Shown: positions 11,233 to 19,985, counted from the first letter of the stretch. The stretch: 64,000 nucleotides of DNA from Halochromatium roseum (GCF_016653315.1 NZ_NHSH01000072.1:124001-188000), one strand, 5' to 3'. Notes: generated by a model not told the origin, from the sequence alone. Program-made: numbers and translations.

Positions 11233-13491
11233 ATGATTGTCACCGACCCATCCCCTGCATCGCTCGCCGACGCCACAGCGCAGATTCGAGATCTAAAGCA
11301 GCGCTTGGTCGAGGCCGAGGCGGTGCTCGACGCGATCCGCGCCGGCGAGATCGATGCCCTGCTCATCGCCGGCCATCAAGGCAGCCGGGTGCTCGAGCTG
11401 CAAGGCGCCGAGCACGACTATCGGCTGATGGTCGAAGAGATGGGCGAAGGGGCCATGACGCTGACCGCTACCGGCCACATCTACTTTGCCAACCGACGCA
11501 TGGCGGCCATGCTCGACCTTCCGCGTGAGGCTCTCACTGGCACCGCCCTGAGCGAGCTGATCAGCGCGACGGATTGCCCAGCCTACCAAACCTGGCTGGA
11601 TACCCAATCACCGCGCCCTCAACAGCGCCTGGAGCTGCGGCTGATCCGTCAAGGCGGCGCTCTGATTCCCTGCCACCTCTCGCTGACTGAACTACCGTTG
11701 GCGCAGAAGCAGGGTGCCTTCTGCGTGGTCGCCACCGACCTGACCGAACAGAAACATGCCGAAGCCGCCGTGCGACAGAGCGAGCATCAGCTCAAGACCA
11801 TTGTCGAGCACCTCCCCGTCGGGGTCTGGTTTCTAGACCAACGCGGCAAGATCACTTACGGTAATTCGGTGGCACTCCAGATCTGGAGCGGCACACAATG
11901 CATTGGGCTCAAGCATTTCCGCCACTGCAAGGCCTGCTCAAGCACACGCGGTCGCGCGGTTGCTCCCCAGAATTGCTCAGCATCACGCGCCATCCTCCGC
12001 GGCGAGACAGCCCTAAATAAAGAGATCGACATCGAGTGTATCGACGGCAAAGTAAAGACCATCCTGACCTCGGCCGTCCCGATCCAGGATCACGATGGCG
12101 GCATCGTCGGTGCGGTGATCCTGAATCAGGACATTTCCGCTCGTAAAGTCGCGGAAAACCAGATCAAGCAGCTCGCGTTCTTCGATGTCCTAACCCACCT
12201 GCCCAACCGACGTCTACTGCTCGACCGGCTCGATCACGCACTGGCCACGATCCGCCGCGACGGCCATCATGGCGCGCTACTGTTCATTGATCTCGACCAC
12301 TTCAAAGACCTCAACGACAGCCTCGGCCACGATATGGGCGACCACCTCCTGCAGCAGGTCGCCGAGCGTCTGGTTCAAAACGTGCGGGCACGCGACACCG
12401 TCGCCCGCCTCGGCGGTGACGAGTTCGTTGTCGTCTTGGAAGGCCTGAGCGATGAGCCCGATCAAGCCGCGCAGCAGACCCGCACCGTCGCCGAAAAGGT
12501 GCAGCAGGCACTCACCAAGCCCTATCAGCTCGGGGAGAACCCTCATCATGTGAGCCCAAGCATCGGCGCCACCCTGATCGAGCCCGCCGACGCGAGCGTC
12601 GACGAGTTGCTCAAGCGCGCGGACTTGGCGATGTACCAAGCCAAAGACGCCGGCCGCAACACCTTTCGCTTCTTTGACCCGCAGACACAGATCGCGCTCG
12701 AGGAGCGTACCGAGCTCGAGGCGCATCTACGCATGGGCTTACTGACCCGGCAGTTCGTTCTGCACTACCAGGCCCAAGTCGACAGCGCCGGGGCCTTGAT
12801 TGGCGCCGAAGCCCTAGTGCGTTGGACACATCCCGAGCGCGGGCTGTTGGGTCCAGATGTCTTCATCCATCTCGCCGAGGAGTCCGGACTGATCCTGCCG
12901 CTCGGTGAATGGGTGCTGCACGCAGCCTGCTCGCAGCTGGCCGCCTGGGCAGCCGAGGCTTGCAGCGCACAACGCTCACTCGCCATCAACATCAGCGCAC
13001 GTCAGTTTCGCGACCCAGGCTTCGTCGCCATGGTGCGCTCCGCCGTCCTCGCATATGACATTGATCCGAGCCTGCTCGAGCTTGAACTCACCGAGAGTCT
13101 GTTACTCGAGGATATCGAAGACACGATCACCAAGATGATGGCACTGCGCACACTTGGACTGCGGTTTGCGCTCGACGATTTTGGTACCGGCTACTCGTCA
13201 CTCTCCTATCTCAAACGGCTGCCGCTCGATGCGCTGAAGATCGACCGCTCCTTCGTCGACGACGTTACCAACGACCCCAATGCCGCTGCGATCGTGCGCG
13301 CCATCCTCGCCCTCGCGCCGCAGCTCGGACTCTCAGTCATCGCCGAGGGCGTCGAGACACAGGCCCAACGACGCTTCCTCACTCACAATGGCTGCCATGC
13401 CTTCCAAGGCTATTTGTTTGGCCGCCCCGGGCCACCCGCGGCCCTGTCGAGCTACAGCACTGCCTGCAGCCCGAGTCATCCGGCGACCTGA
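11233..13491 (+). CDS. PAS-PAS-GGDEF-EAL protein of the kai locus
   Basis: A 752-residue cytoplasmic cyclic-di-GMP enzyme, 70 bp after kaiB on the same strand. The N-terminus is a coiled coil ending in IRAGEIDALLI, followed by PAS 1 (about 55-175, ending ATDLTEQKHA). PAS 2 (about 185-310) carries an unusual Cys/His cluster, CIGLKHFRHCKAC, with one more Cys about 13 residues on; it could bind metal or haem or sense redox. GGDEF (about 394) is intact and here the inhibitory I-site RARD is present five residues upstream. The EAL domain is complete: EAL (about 525), ELELTES, DDFGTGYSS, AEGVE. It may therefore be a regulated cyclase, a phosphodiesterase or both. Adjacent kaiBC suggests it is an output or input of the Kai proteins. 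Legionella is recalled to have a similar kai-linked GGDEF protein, unverified here. Confidence 0.88.
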   Translation: MIVTDPSPASLADATAQIRDLKQRLVEAEAVLDAIRAGEIDALLIAGHQGSRVLELQGAEHDYRLMVEEMGEGAMTLTATGHIYFANRRMAAMLDLPREALTGTALSELISATDCPAYQTWLDTQSPRPQQRLELRLIRQGGALIPCHLSLTELPLAQKQGAFCVVATDLTEQKHAEAAVRQSEHQLKTIVEHLPVGVWFLDQRGKITYGNSVALQIWSGTQCIGLKHFRHCKACSSTRGRAVAPQNCSASRAILRGETALNKEIDIECIDGKVKTILTSAVPIQDHDGGIVGAVILNQDISARKVAENQIKQLAFFDVLTHLPNRRLLLDRLDHALATIRRDGHHGALLFIDLDHFKDLNDSLGHDMGDHLLQQVAERLVQNVRARDTVARLGGDEFVVVLEGLSDEPDQAAQQTRTVAEKVQQALTKPYQLGENPHHVSPSIGATLIEPADASVDELLKRADLAMYQAKDAGRNTFRFFDPQTQIALEERTELEAHLRMGLLTRQFVLHYQAQVDSAGALIGAEALVRWTHPERGLLGPDVFIHLAEESGLILPLGEWVLHAACSQLAAWAAEACSAQRSLAINISARQFRDPGFVAMVRSAVLAYDIDPSLLELELTESLLLEDIEDTITKMMALRTLGLRFALDDFGTGYSSLSYLKRLPLDALKIDRSFVDDVTNDPNAAAIVRAILALAPQLGLSVIAEGVETQAQRRFLTHNGCHAFQGYLFGRPGPPAALSSYSTACSPSHPAT

Positions 13492-14034
13492 GCCGCGACC
13501 AAGACAGTGCCCAAGACGCCGACGCTGTCAAGCTCGAGCAGGGTCAAGCCGGGTCTTCCTTCTCTTGACGTTCCAATCACTTGCCCCAGGTCAACTCTCC
13601 CGTGTGGCAGTGATGCTCCCGGTCGACCATACTCATAATTCGGGATGCGGGGACCAGCCCTTTTATGGTAAGCGCTCAGTGGGGGCTGCCGCTTGTCCCA
13701 AGCGTTTGGCCGCGGAGACATGAGGCTTGTCTGTGTGCTTCGCGCACAGTGCGACCATGATCATGGCATAGACGGCGGTAGTTAGCGCGTCGATCTGTTG
13801 ACCTAGAGAGTAGATAGGTGCAGTTCGATCCGGTCTGAGTGCTTGCCATGTTCGGCAAGGATGCCGCGGATTGCTCGCAGGTGCTCGAGCACCAGATTCT
13901 CGATGTTCTCGGCCATGCTCAGGGCCACGAGGTTAGGCGGTCTTGCGTTGCTTCGGGTGTAGCCTGGTGACTGCGCCCGATGGTGCCAGTCCCGCCGCGC
14001 CGATGATGAACCAGCGCACAGCCGGGAGTCTACG
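13492..14034. other. Gene-poor interval with degenerate sequence
   Basis: About 540 bp between the kai-locus GGDEF/EAL gene and the hydrogenase operon. Apart from the short ORF at 13803-13916 I see no supported gene, no convincing promoter and no terminator. The open frames here lack initiation signals and family motifs. It probably contains decayed mobile or toxin-antitoxin-type sequence, but I cannot identify an element or its ends. The hydrogenase operon start has GGGAG at 14023-14027, just inside this interval. Confidence 0.5.
13803..13916 (-). pseudogene. Truncated small coiled-coil gene remnant
   Basis: From the ATG at 13916 the minus strand encodes 37 residues beginning MAENIENLVLEHLRAIRG, then stops at TAG. 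This start resembles a family of small coiled-coil proteins (about 70-90 residues) that I recall being common beside toxin-antitoxin genes. After the stop a different frame continues with plausible residues (GQQIDALTTAVYAMIM), which suggests a frameshift. I therefore read it as a broken gene; a genuine 37-residue peptide cannot be excluded. Confidence 0.4.
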
Positions 14035-15156
14035 TTGATCGCCTCGCGCTTTCTGCCTCGGCAACACTTGCAGACGCTGTTCGACCAGCTCGACGCGCTT
14101 GGCTATCGTTGCATCGGCCCGCAGGTGCGCGACGGCGCCATCGTCTATGACAGGCTCGGCGACCTAACTGCACTGCCGATCGGCATCGGTGCTCATCAGA
14201 CACCAGGCCGCTACCGTCTGGAGCATCAGGATCACCAGCGCTGCTTTGCCTGGGCCAATGGCCCCCAAGCACTCAAGCCGCTGCTGTTCGCGCCCCACGA
14301 GACGCTCTGGCGCACCGAGCGCGATGACGCCGGCCGGCTCGCCTTCACCCGCGAGCTACAGCCAGCGCAGCGACAGGCCGTCATCGGCGTGCGCGCCTGC
14401 GACCTTGCCGCACTCGCGCTCCAAGACGCCCACTTCGCCGACGCGCGCGCTGATCCCAGCTATAGCCGCCGACGCCACGACCTACTGCTGGTGGGCGTGG
14501 AGTGCGGACAGCCCGCCGACACCTGCTTCTGCGCCTCCACCGGCGAAGGACCGGCGATCAGTACCGGCACCGACTTAACGCTGACCGAGCTGGATGCCGG
14601 CTTCCTGGTGCGTGCAGGCACTGAGGTCGGCAGCGCACTGTGCGATGCCCTACCGCTGCGCGCACCCAGTGACGGAGAGCTAGCCCAGGCAGAGGCCGAG
14701 ATCGAACAGGCTCGCTTGAGCCAACACCGCAGCCTGCCTGGGCGCAACCTACGCGAGTCGCTATTCGCGAATCTGGATCACCCGCGGTGGGACGAGGTCG
14801 CCACCCGCTGCCTGGCCTGCGGCAACTGCGTCGCCGTCTGCCCCACCTGTTTCTGCTCCACCGAGCGCGAGCAGCCGTCCATCGACGGCAGCGGCAGCAC
14901 CCGCGTGCGGCTCTGGGACAGCTGCTTCTCCGCCGAGCACAGCTACGTGCACGGGCGTCTGCTGCGGCCCGACACCCGCACCCGTTACCGCCAATGGCTC
15001 ACCCACAAGCTCGGCGGCTGGCATGACCAATACGGCCGCTCTGGCTGTGTCGGCTGCGGGCGCTGCATCGCCTGGTGCCCAGTCGGCATCGACCTCACCG
15101 CCGAGGCCAACGCCATCTGTTCCGATGCCAGCGAGTCCGCTCAGGAGGCGCCATGA
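14035..15156 (+). CDS. hydB: Group 3b hydrogenase beta subunit (4Fe-4S protein)
   Basis: Electron-transfer subunit of a cytosolic NAD(P)-linked NiFe hydrogenase of the sulfhydrogenase type; homologous to AsrA of sulfite reductase. Middle motif [14 protein letters not shown] is typical of this family, with CFC at about 175. The C-terminal third holds two ferredoxin-like cluster motifs: [14 protein letters not shown] (about 258-271) and [16 protein letters not shown] (about 340-355). It passes electrons between the small subunit and the flavin subunit. 373 residues. The TTG start is supported by GGGAG 8 bases upstream. It is the first gene of hydBGDA, the same order as Pyrococcus soluble hydrogenase I, and overlaps hydG by 4 bp. 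Confidence 0.9.
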   Translation: MIASRFLPRQHLQTLFDQLDALGYRCIGPQVRDGAIVYDRLGDLTALPIGIGAHQTPGRYRLEHQDHQRCFAWANGPQALKPLLFAPHETLWRTERDDAGRLAFTRELQPAQRQAVIGVRACDLAALALQDAHFADARADPSYSRRRHDLLLVGVECGQPADTCFCASTGEGPAISTGTDLTLTELDAGFLVRAGTEVGSALCDALPLRAPSDGELAQAEAEIEQARLSQHRSLPGRNLRESLFANLDHPRWDEVATRCLACGNCVAVCPTCFCSTEREQPSIDGSGSTRVRLWDSCFSAEHSYVHGRLLRPDTRTRYRQWLTHKLGGWHDQYGRSGCVGCGRCIAWCPVGIDLTAEANAICSDASESAQEAP

Positions 15157-16010
15157 GCACCGCCGCCGCCATGGGGCCACCCTGGATGGGGCCACCCTGG
15201 GAAGCCGAGGTCCTTGCCCGTGATCAAGAGACCCGAGGCCTGTGCACCCTCCATCTGCGCCTCACCGATGCGAACGCGCGAGCCGCGTACCGCTTCCTGC
15301 CCGGTCAGTTCAACATGCTCTATGTGCCGGCGGTTGGCGGTGTGCCGATCTCCATTGCCTCAGACCCCGCACAGCCACAGCGATTGGCACACACGATCAG
15401 CGCCGTCGGTCGTGTCACCCGGGTGTTGGCGACGCTCGGCACGGGCGATCGCATCGGCCTGCGTGGACCCTATGGCCGCGGCTGGCCCTTGGAGAAGGCA
15501 GAGGGGCAAGACCTGGTGGTGGTCACCGGCGGCCTCGGCTGTGCGCCGGTGGTGGCGGCCATCGACTACGCCCTCGCTCGCCGCACAGACTTCGGCCAGT
15601 TGGTCATCCTACAAGGCGTCAAGCACGCGGCCGATATGTTCTGGCGCGCGCGTTACGACGCCTGGGCCGAGCTGCCGAACACCGAGGTACGGCTCGCCGC
15701 CGACCAGCCTGACCACCACTGGCAGGACCATGTCGGCCTGGTGACCGACCTGCTCGATGAGGTTCCGTTGCGCCCGCAGGCGAGCATCGCCCTGATCTGT
15801 GGCCCCGAGCCCATGATGCTCGCCGCCGCCAAGCGGCTAGTGGCGCTAGGCATCAGCGACGACCGTATCTGGCTGAGCCTGGAGCGCGGCTTTCAATGCG
15901 GCGTCGGCCATTGCGGGCATTGCCAGCTCGGACCCTACTTCCTGTGCCGCGACGGCCCCGTCTTCCCCTGGTCAGAGATCAGCTGGCTGGTGGGCCGCAA
16001 GGGCTTCTGA
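15153..16010 (+). CDS. hydG: Group 3b hydrogenase gamma subunit (FAD/NAD(P) reductase)
   Basis: Diaphorase subunit that exchanges electrons with NAD(P)H. Ferredoxin-reductase fold: PGQFNMLYVP and PISIAS for FAD, VVTGGLGCAPV for the nucleotide, CGPEPMM near the end. A [2Fe-2S] site of the dihydroorotate-dehydrogenase-B type follows: Cys spaced x4, x2, x7 in CGVGHCGHCQLGPYFLC. 285 residues from the ATG at 15153, chosen because AGGAGG lies 7 bases upstream and the codon overlaps the hydB stop. The N-terminus contains an exact 15-bp tandem duplication encoding MGPPW twice (residues 7-16), which looks like a recent, tolerated expansion. Confidence 0.92.
   Translation: MSTAAAMGPPWMGPPWEAEVLARDQETRGLCTLHLRLTDANARAAYRFLPGQFNMLYVPAVGGVPISIASDPAQPQRLAHTISAVGRVTRVLATLGTGDRIGLRGPYGRGWPLEKAEGQDLVVVTGGLGCAPVVAAIDYALARRTDFGQLVILQGVKHAADMFWRARYDAWAELPNTEVRLAADQPDHHWQDHVGLVTDLLDEVPLRPQASIALICGPEPMMLAAAKRLVALGISDDRIWLSLERGFQCGVGHCGHCQLGPYFLCRDGPVFPWSEISWLVGRKGF
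15171..15200 (+). repeat. Exact 15-bp tandem duplication in hydG
   Basis: ATGGGGCCACCCTGG is present twice with no spacer and no mismatch, encoding MGPPWMGPPW ahead of the flavin domain. The duplication keeps the frame. Confidence 0.9.
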
Positions 16011-16032
16011 CCAAGGCCGGAGCAGAGCGCGC

Positions 16033-16956
16033 ATGACCAGCCCCCCAAAATCCCCACTTCAGCCTGTCGACAGCCTGGACCGCCGGCCGCGGCTCGCCGT
16101 GCACAAGCTTTCCTCTTGCGACGGCTGCCAGCTGGCGTTGCTGAACGCCGGGGCGTCCCTGCTGAGGCTGGCCGAGCGCTTCGACATCGTCCACTTCGCC
16201 GAGGCCGGCATCATCGACGTCGACGCCGAGGCCGATATCGCGCTGGTCGAGGGCAGTGTCTCGACCGCCGAGGAGGCCGAGCGCATCCAGACCATCCGCG
16301 CCCGCAGCCGCTGGCTGATGCCCATCGGCGCCTGCGCCACCGCCGGCGGCCCGCAGGCGCTCAAAAACCTGGCCAACGCCGAGGCCTGGATCGCATCCAG
16401 CTATCCCGAGCCGCAGCACATCGACGCCCGGCCCACCGCCGATGCGGTGGCCGCGCACGTGCACGTGGAGCTGGAGCTGCCGGGCTGTCCGGTGAGCACG
16501 CCGCAGGTGCTTGCCGCGCTCGCCAGCCTACTCGCCGGCGCCACCCCGCTTGCCGAGCAGGACAAGATCTGTCTGGACTGCAAACGCCGCGGCCAGGTGT
16601 GCGTGCTGGTGACTCAGGATGCTCCCTGCCTCGGCCCGATCACCGTCACCGGCTGCGGCGCGCTCTGCCCCAGCCTCGGCCGCGCCTGCTACGGCTGCTA
16701 CGGACCGGCGGAGAACCCCGAAGTCGCCACGCTGGCGCAGCGTTTCGCAGAGCTGGGTCTGGATGCCGAGGCCGTCAAACGGCGCTTCCTGTTCCAGCAG
16801 AGCGGCGCCGCGCCCTTCCAGCAACTGCTGCGCGAATGGCATCCGAAGCCGCGGGCCGGATCAGCAACGGCCAGCGTCGATCAGGGCAGCAGCATGACCA
16901 GTGAGGATCGTGATCACAGCATGATCAGCGCCAGCGGGGAGGATGAGGATGACTGA
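16033..16956 (+). CDS. hydD: Group 3b hydrogenase delta (small) subunit
   Basis: NiFe-hydrogenase small subunit that carries the iron-sulfur relay next to the active site. The proximal-cluster Cys pair is in SSCDGCQLALL (about 29-39), with partners in GACATAGG and PGCPVS. Additional Cys (CLDCKRRGQVC and TGCGALCPSLGRACYGCYGP) fit the extra clusters of group 3 small subunits. 307 residues, normal length. No Tat signal is present, as expected for a cytosolic enzyme. It lies 22 bp after hydG and overlaps the large-subunit gene; the tail after about residue 270 is hydrophilic, Ser/Asp-rich and probably dispensable. Confidence 0.92.
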   Translation: MTSPPKSPLQPVDSLDRRPRLAVHKLSSCDGCQLALLNAGASLLRLAERFDIVHFAEAGIIDVDAEADIALVEGSVSTAEEAERIQTIRARSRWLMPIGACATAGGPQALKNLANAEAWIASSYPEPQHIDARPTADAVAAHVHVELELPGCPVSTPQVLAALASLLAGATPLAEQDKICLDCKRRGQVCVLVTQDAPCLGPITVTGCGALCPSLGRACYGCYGPAENPEVATLAQRFAELGLDAEAVKRRFLFQQSGAAPFQQLLREWHPKPRAGSATASVDQGSSMTSEDRDHSMISASGEDEDD

Positions 16957-18292
16957 GTCGTCCAGCCGCCGCATCGAGGTGCCCATCCTAGCCCGCGTCG
17001 AGGGCGAAGGCGGTCTCGAGGTCAGCATCCGCGACGATCGGATCGCGCATCTAGCGCTGCGCATCTTCGAGCCACCGCGACTCTTCGAGCAGTTCCTGGT
17101 TGGCCATCACTATAGCGAGATCCCTGATCTGGTGGCGCGCATCTGCGGCATCTGCCCGGTGGCCTATCAGATGAGCGGGGTCAGTGCTATCGAGCGGCTG
17201 TTCGCCGCGGATGCGGCGACTGATCAGAACAGCCACCAACACAGCCAGCCAAACACTGGGCTGGCAGCCTGGGTCCGACGCATGCGCCGCCTGTTCTACT
17301 GCGGCGAATGGATTCAGAGCCACGCCTTGCACATCCATCTGCTCGCGGCGCCGGACTTCCTCGGCTTCGACAGCGCCATCGCCATGGCCGCTCGCCATGG
17401 CGACGAGCTGCGTCGCGGCCTGGCACTGCAGGCCTTCGGCAATCGCATCATCGCGCTCCTCGGCGCCCGCTCGGTGCACCCTGTGGGTGCCCGGGTCGGC
17501 GGCTTCTGGCGCCGGCCGGCACTGTCCGAGATCGCTACGGTGAAGGCCGAGGCCGAGCGCGCCCTGCCGGCGGCCGAGGCGCTGCTGCGCTGGACCGCGG
17601 CGCTTCCGCTGCCGCAACAGCCGCAGCACTTCAACTGCGTCTCGCTGCGCCATCCGCTGGAGTACCCGATGATGGCAGAGCGCATCGTCGCCGAGTCCGG
17701 GCTCGACATCTCAGTGGACGACTTCGAAGCGCACTTCAGCGAGCATCAGGTGCCCCACTCCACCGCGCTGCACGGGCTGCTGGAAGGCGAACCCTATCTG
17801 GTCGGCCCGCTCGCGCGCGTCAACCTGAACCAGGACCGGCTGCACCCGCACGTGCAGGCCCTGCTCGCCGAGCTGGGCGTTGAGTTCCCGAGCCACGACA
17901 TGGCGCAGAGCGTCATCGCCCGCGCGGTCGAGATCCTGCAGGCAGTGCTGGAGGCGGCCGAGATCCTGGCTAACGTTGCCCCGCAGACCCCGGCCTATGC
18001 CGAGCTGGCGCCTCGTGCTGGGATCGCCCGCGGCGCCAGCGAGGCGCCGCGCGGGCTACTCTGGCATCGCTACGATCTGGACGCTGATGGCCGCATCCAG
18101 CAGGCTCGCATCGTGCCACCCACCAGCCAGAACCAAGCGCGGATCGAGGCGGACCTGGCACAAACCCTTACCCGCATCGGTCTGAACGCAGATGCCGACC
18201 GACTGCGGCAGGCGGGCGAGCAGGTGATCCGCAACTACGACCCCTGTATATCATGCGCGACCCATTTCCTGCGCTTGACCCTGAACCGGTGA
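16949..18292 (+). CDS. hydA: Group 3b hydrogenase alpha (large) subunit
   Basis: Catalytic subunit holding the NiFe(CN)2CO centre. Nickel ligands are in RICGICPVAYQMSG near residue 60 (L1) and in DPCISCATH at the C-terminus (L2). After the conserved His only eight residues remain (FLRLTLNR), which would be the peptide removed by the maturation protease. 447 residues. The ATG at 16949 is preferred to 16943 because GGGAGG then has a normal 7-base spacing. It overlaps hydD upstream and the protease gene downstream, completing hydBGDA. Confidence 0.93.
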   Translation: MTESSSRRIEVPILARVEGEGGLEVSIRDDRIAHLALRIFEPPRLFEQFLVGHHYSEIPDLVARICGICPVAYQMSGVSAIERLFAADAATDQNSHQHSQPNTGLAAWVRRMRRLFYCGEWIQSHALHIHLLAAPDFLGFDSAIAMAARHGDELRRGLALQAFGNRIIALLGARSVHPVGARVGGFWRRPALSEIATVKAEAERALPAAEALLRWTAALPLPQQPQHFNCVSLRHPLEYPMMAERIVAESGLDISVDDFEAHFSEHQVPHSTALHGLLEGEPYLVGPLARVNLNQDRLHPHVQALLAELGVEFPSHDMAQSVIARAVEILQAVLEAAEILANVAPQTPAYAELAPRAGIARGASEAPRGLLWHRYDLDADGRIQQARIVPPTSQNQARIEADLAQTLTRIGLNADADRLRQAGEQVIRNYDPCISCATHFLRLTLNR

Positions 18293-18777
18293 TCGTTATC
18301 GGTCTCGGCTCGCCCTGGGGCGATGACCGGGTCGGCTGGTGCCTGGCCGATGCCCTCGCCGAGCGCCTGAGTCCGCACCAAGCTCAGGTCCTGAAGCTCG
18401 ACCGACCTGGTCCTGCTCTGCTGGCGCACATCGCCGGCCAGCAGTACGTCATCTTGGTGGACGCTGCGGTCACCAATACCGGCATGAATAGCCGCATCGG
18501 CGCCGTGCAGCATCTGTCGCTCGATGAGCTAGCAATAATGAGCGTAGCGACAAGGAGCGCGGGCATCAGCTCCAGCCACGGTTTCGGGCTCGCCGACACA
18601 CTCGCCCTAGGCCGCAGTCTGTGCATGCTGCCGCTGGCACTGGATATCTACATCGTCAGCATCGATGCGGTGCAGACCCGGCAGACCGGCCTTGAGCTGA
18701 CGCCAGCGGTAGCAACCGCCGTGGGCTCACTCGCTGACGCCATCTCCGGGATGGTCGGTCGAGTCAATCTTGATTGA
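18253..18777 (+). CDS. Hydrogenase maturation protease
   Basis: Endopeptidase of the HycI/HybD family that trims the large-subunit C-terminus after nickel insertion. GLGSPWGDDRVG (about 17-28) corresponds to the family's GxGNxxxxDDG block, and SSHGFGLAD carries the later conserved His. The start is ambiguous and notable: ATG at 18253 lies inside the codons for the hydA L2 motif, while GTG at 18289 forms a GTGA overlap with the hydA stop. Neither has a clear Shine-Dalgarno. Either way translation is coupled to hydA, which fits a dedicated protease for this enzyme. 162-174 residues, typical length. Confidence 0.88.
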   Translation: MRDPFPALDPEPVIVIGLGSPWGDDRVGWCLADALAERLSPHQAQVLKLDRPGPALLAHIAGQQYVILVDAAVTNTGMNSRIGAVQHLSLDELAIMSVATRSAGISSSHGFGLADTLALGRSLCMLPLALDIYIVSIDAVQTRQTGLELTPAVATAVGSLADAISGMVGRVNLD

Positions 18778-18892
18778 CGCTGCGCGTGGTGGAGCGGTTT
18801 CTCTCACGGTGTCGGCTCCTTGAGCATTGGCAAATTGGATTCCTGCGATGGCAGGCTTGCCGCAACCTACTGAGAAGTCACACAGCATCGAC

Positions 18893-18926
18893 ATAAGTAT
18901 ATGTTAAATATAAAATTAACTTACCC
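18893..18926. promoter_or_regulatory. AT-rich patch with GTTAA-N8-TTAAC inverted repeat
   Basis: In otherwise GC-rich sequence, about 34 bp are almost pure A/T, with GTTAA at 18903-18907 and TTAAC at 18916-18920. It lies about 85 bp before the start of the antiporter gene and is a reasonable promoter or operator candidate, but no factor is identified. Confidence 0.35.
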
Positions 18927-19004
18927 ACAGATCGCTTCGGTAGTGACCATTTCCCCTGCTTGCGCTCATGGCCGTTCTGTGTCATCCGCGATGGCCGGAG
19001 CGCA

Positions 19005-19985
19005 ATGATCATGCTGCTAGCACTTGTTGCGATTGTTGGTGGTCTCGGGGTCCTGGTGTGGAGTGCCGAGCGTTTTATCGAGGGTGCCGCGGGAACCGCG
19101 GTACAGGTCGGGATGCCGCCCCTAGTCATCGGAATGGTCATCGTCGGCTTTGGCACCTCAGCGCCGGAGATGGTGGTCTCGGCCTTTGCCGCGCTGGATG
19201 GCAGTCCGAACCTTGCACTCGGTAATGCGATTGGCTCGAATATCGCCAATATTGGGCTGATCCTGGGTCTAACGGCATTGATTGCACCAATTCCTGTGCA
19301 CTCGATGATTATTCGCCGCGAGCTCCCCCTGTTGCTCGTGATCAGCGCAGTCCTTGGCCTGCTGCTTTGGGGCGGCAGCCTGACGCGAATCGAGTCGATG
19401 CTATTGCTGATCGGGTTTGTGGCCCTCATCGGCTGGACGCTGTTCAGCGCGCGCCATGTCCGCGGTGACACCCTCGCGACCGCGGTCAGCCAAGACCTGG
19501 CTGAACATCCGATGCCGTTAAGACCGGCGCTGTTTTGGCTCGTGGTGGGTCTAGCCCTGTTGGTCGCCAGCTCGCGGGTGTTGGTTTGGGGTTCGGTGAC
19601 CGTTGCCCAGACGCTTGGTGTCAGCGATCTGGTCATTGGCTTGACGATCGTTGCGATCGGAACCTCACTGCCAGAGTTGGCGGCCTCGTTGATCGCCGCG
19701 CGCAAAGGTGAGCACGACATCGCGATCGGCAACATCGTCGGATCGAACCTGTTCAACCTGCTCGCAGTGATCGGCATCGCGGGCAGTATCACGCCAATTT
19801 CGGCGATTCCACCAGAGGTGATGTTGCGCGACTGGCCCATGATGATGGCGGGCACGATCGCACTCTTCGTGATGGGCTATGGATTTCGTGGCCAGGGTCG
19901 GATCAATCGGCTCGAGGGTAGTATTCTGCTCGCGACCTTTATCGCCTACAGCGTCTATTTGGTGCTGAGCGCCGTCCCGGCCTAA
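19005..19985 (+). CDS. CaCA-family Ca2+/Na+ antiporter (YrbG-like)
   Basis: Inner-membrane cation/calcium exchanger with about ten hydrophobic segments arranged as two inverted halves. The two signature alpha-repeats are clear: VGFGTSAPEMVVS followed by GNAIGSNIANIGLILG in the first half, and VAIGTSLPELAASL followed by GNIVGSNLFNLLAVIG in the second. The paired Glu and Asn residues form the ion site. 326 residues from the ATG at 19005, which has GGAG about 6 bases upstream; an earlier in-frame ATG gives an unlikely hydrophilic leader. It stands alone, convergent with hrpA. E. coli YrbG is the nearest named relative I can offer. Confidence 0.9.
   Translation: MIMLLALVAIVGGLGVLVWSAERFIEGAAGTAVQVGMPPLVIGMVIVGFGTSAPEMVVSAFAALDGSPNLALGNAIGSNIANIGLILGLTALIAPIPVHSMIIRRELPLLLVISAVLGLLLWGGSLTRIESMLLLIGFVALIGWTLFSARHVRGDTLATAVSQDLAEHPMPLRPALFWLVVGLALLVASSRVLVWGSVTVAQTLGVSDLVIGLTIVAIGTSLPELAASLIAARKGEHDIAIGNIVGSNLFNLLAVIGIAGSITPISAIPPEVMLRDWPMMMAGTIALFVMGYGFRGQGRINRLEGSILLATFIAYSVYLVLSAVPA

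Noticed and set aside
13492-13802. Group II intron or insertion-sequence remnant
   Set aside because: Some segments looked familiar but I could find no terminal repeats, no reverse transcriptase or transposase motif.
18878-19855. Long minus-strand open frame opposite the antiporter gene
   Set aside because: Composition typical of an antisense frame (Ser/Arg/Thr/Pro-rich), while the plus strand has both CaCA signature repeats.
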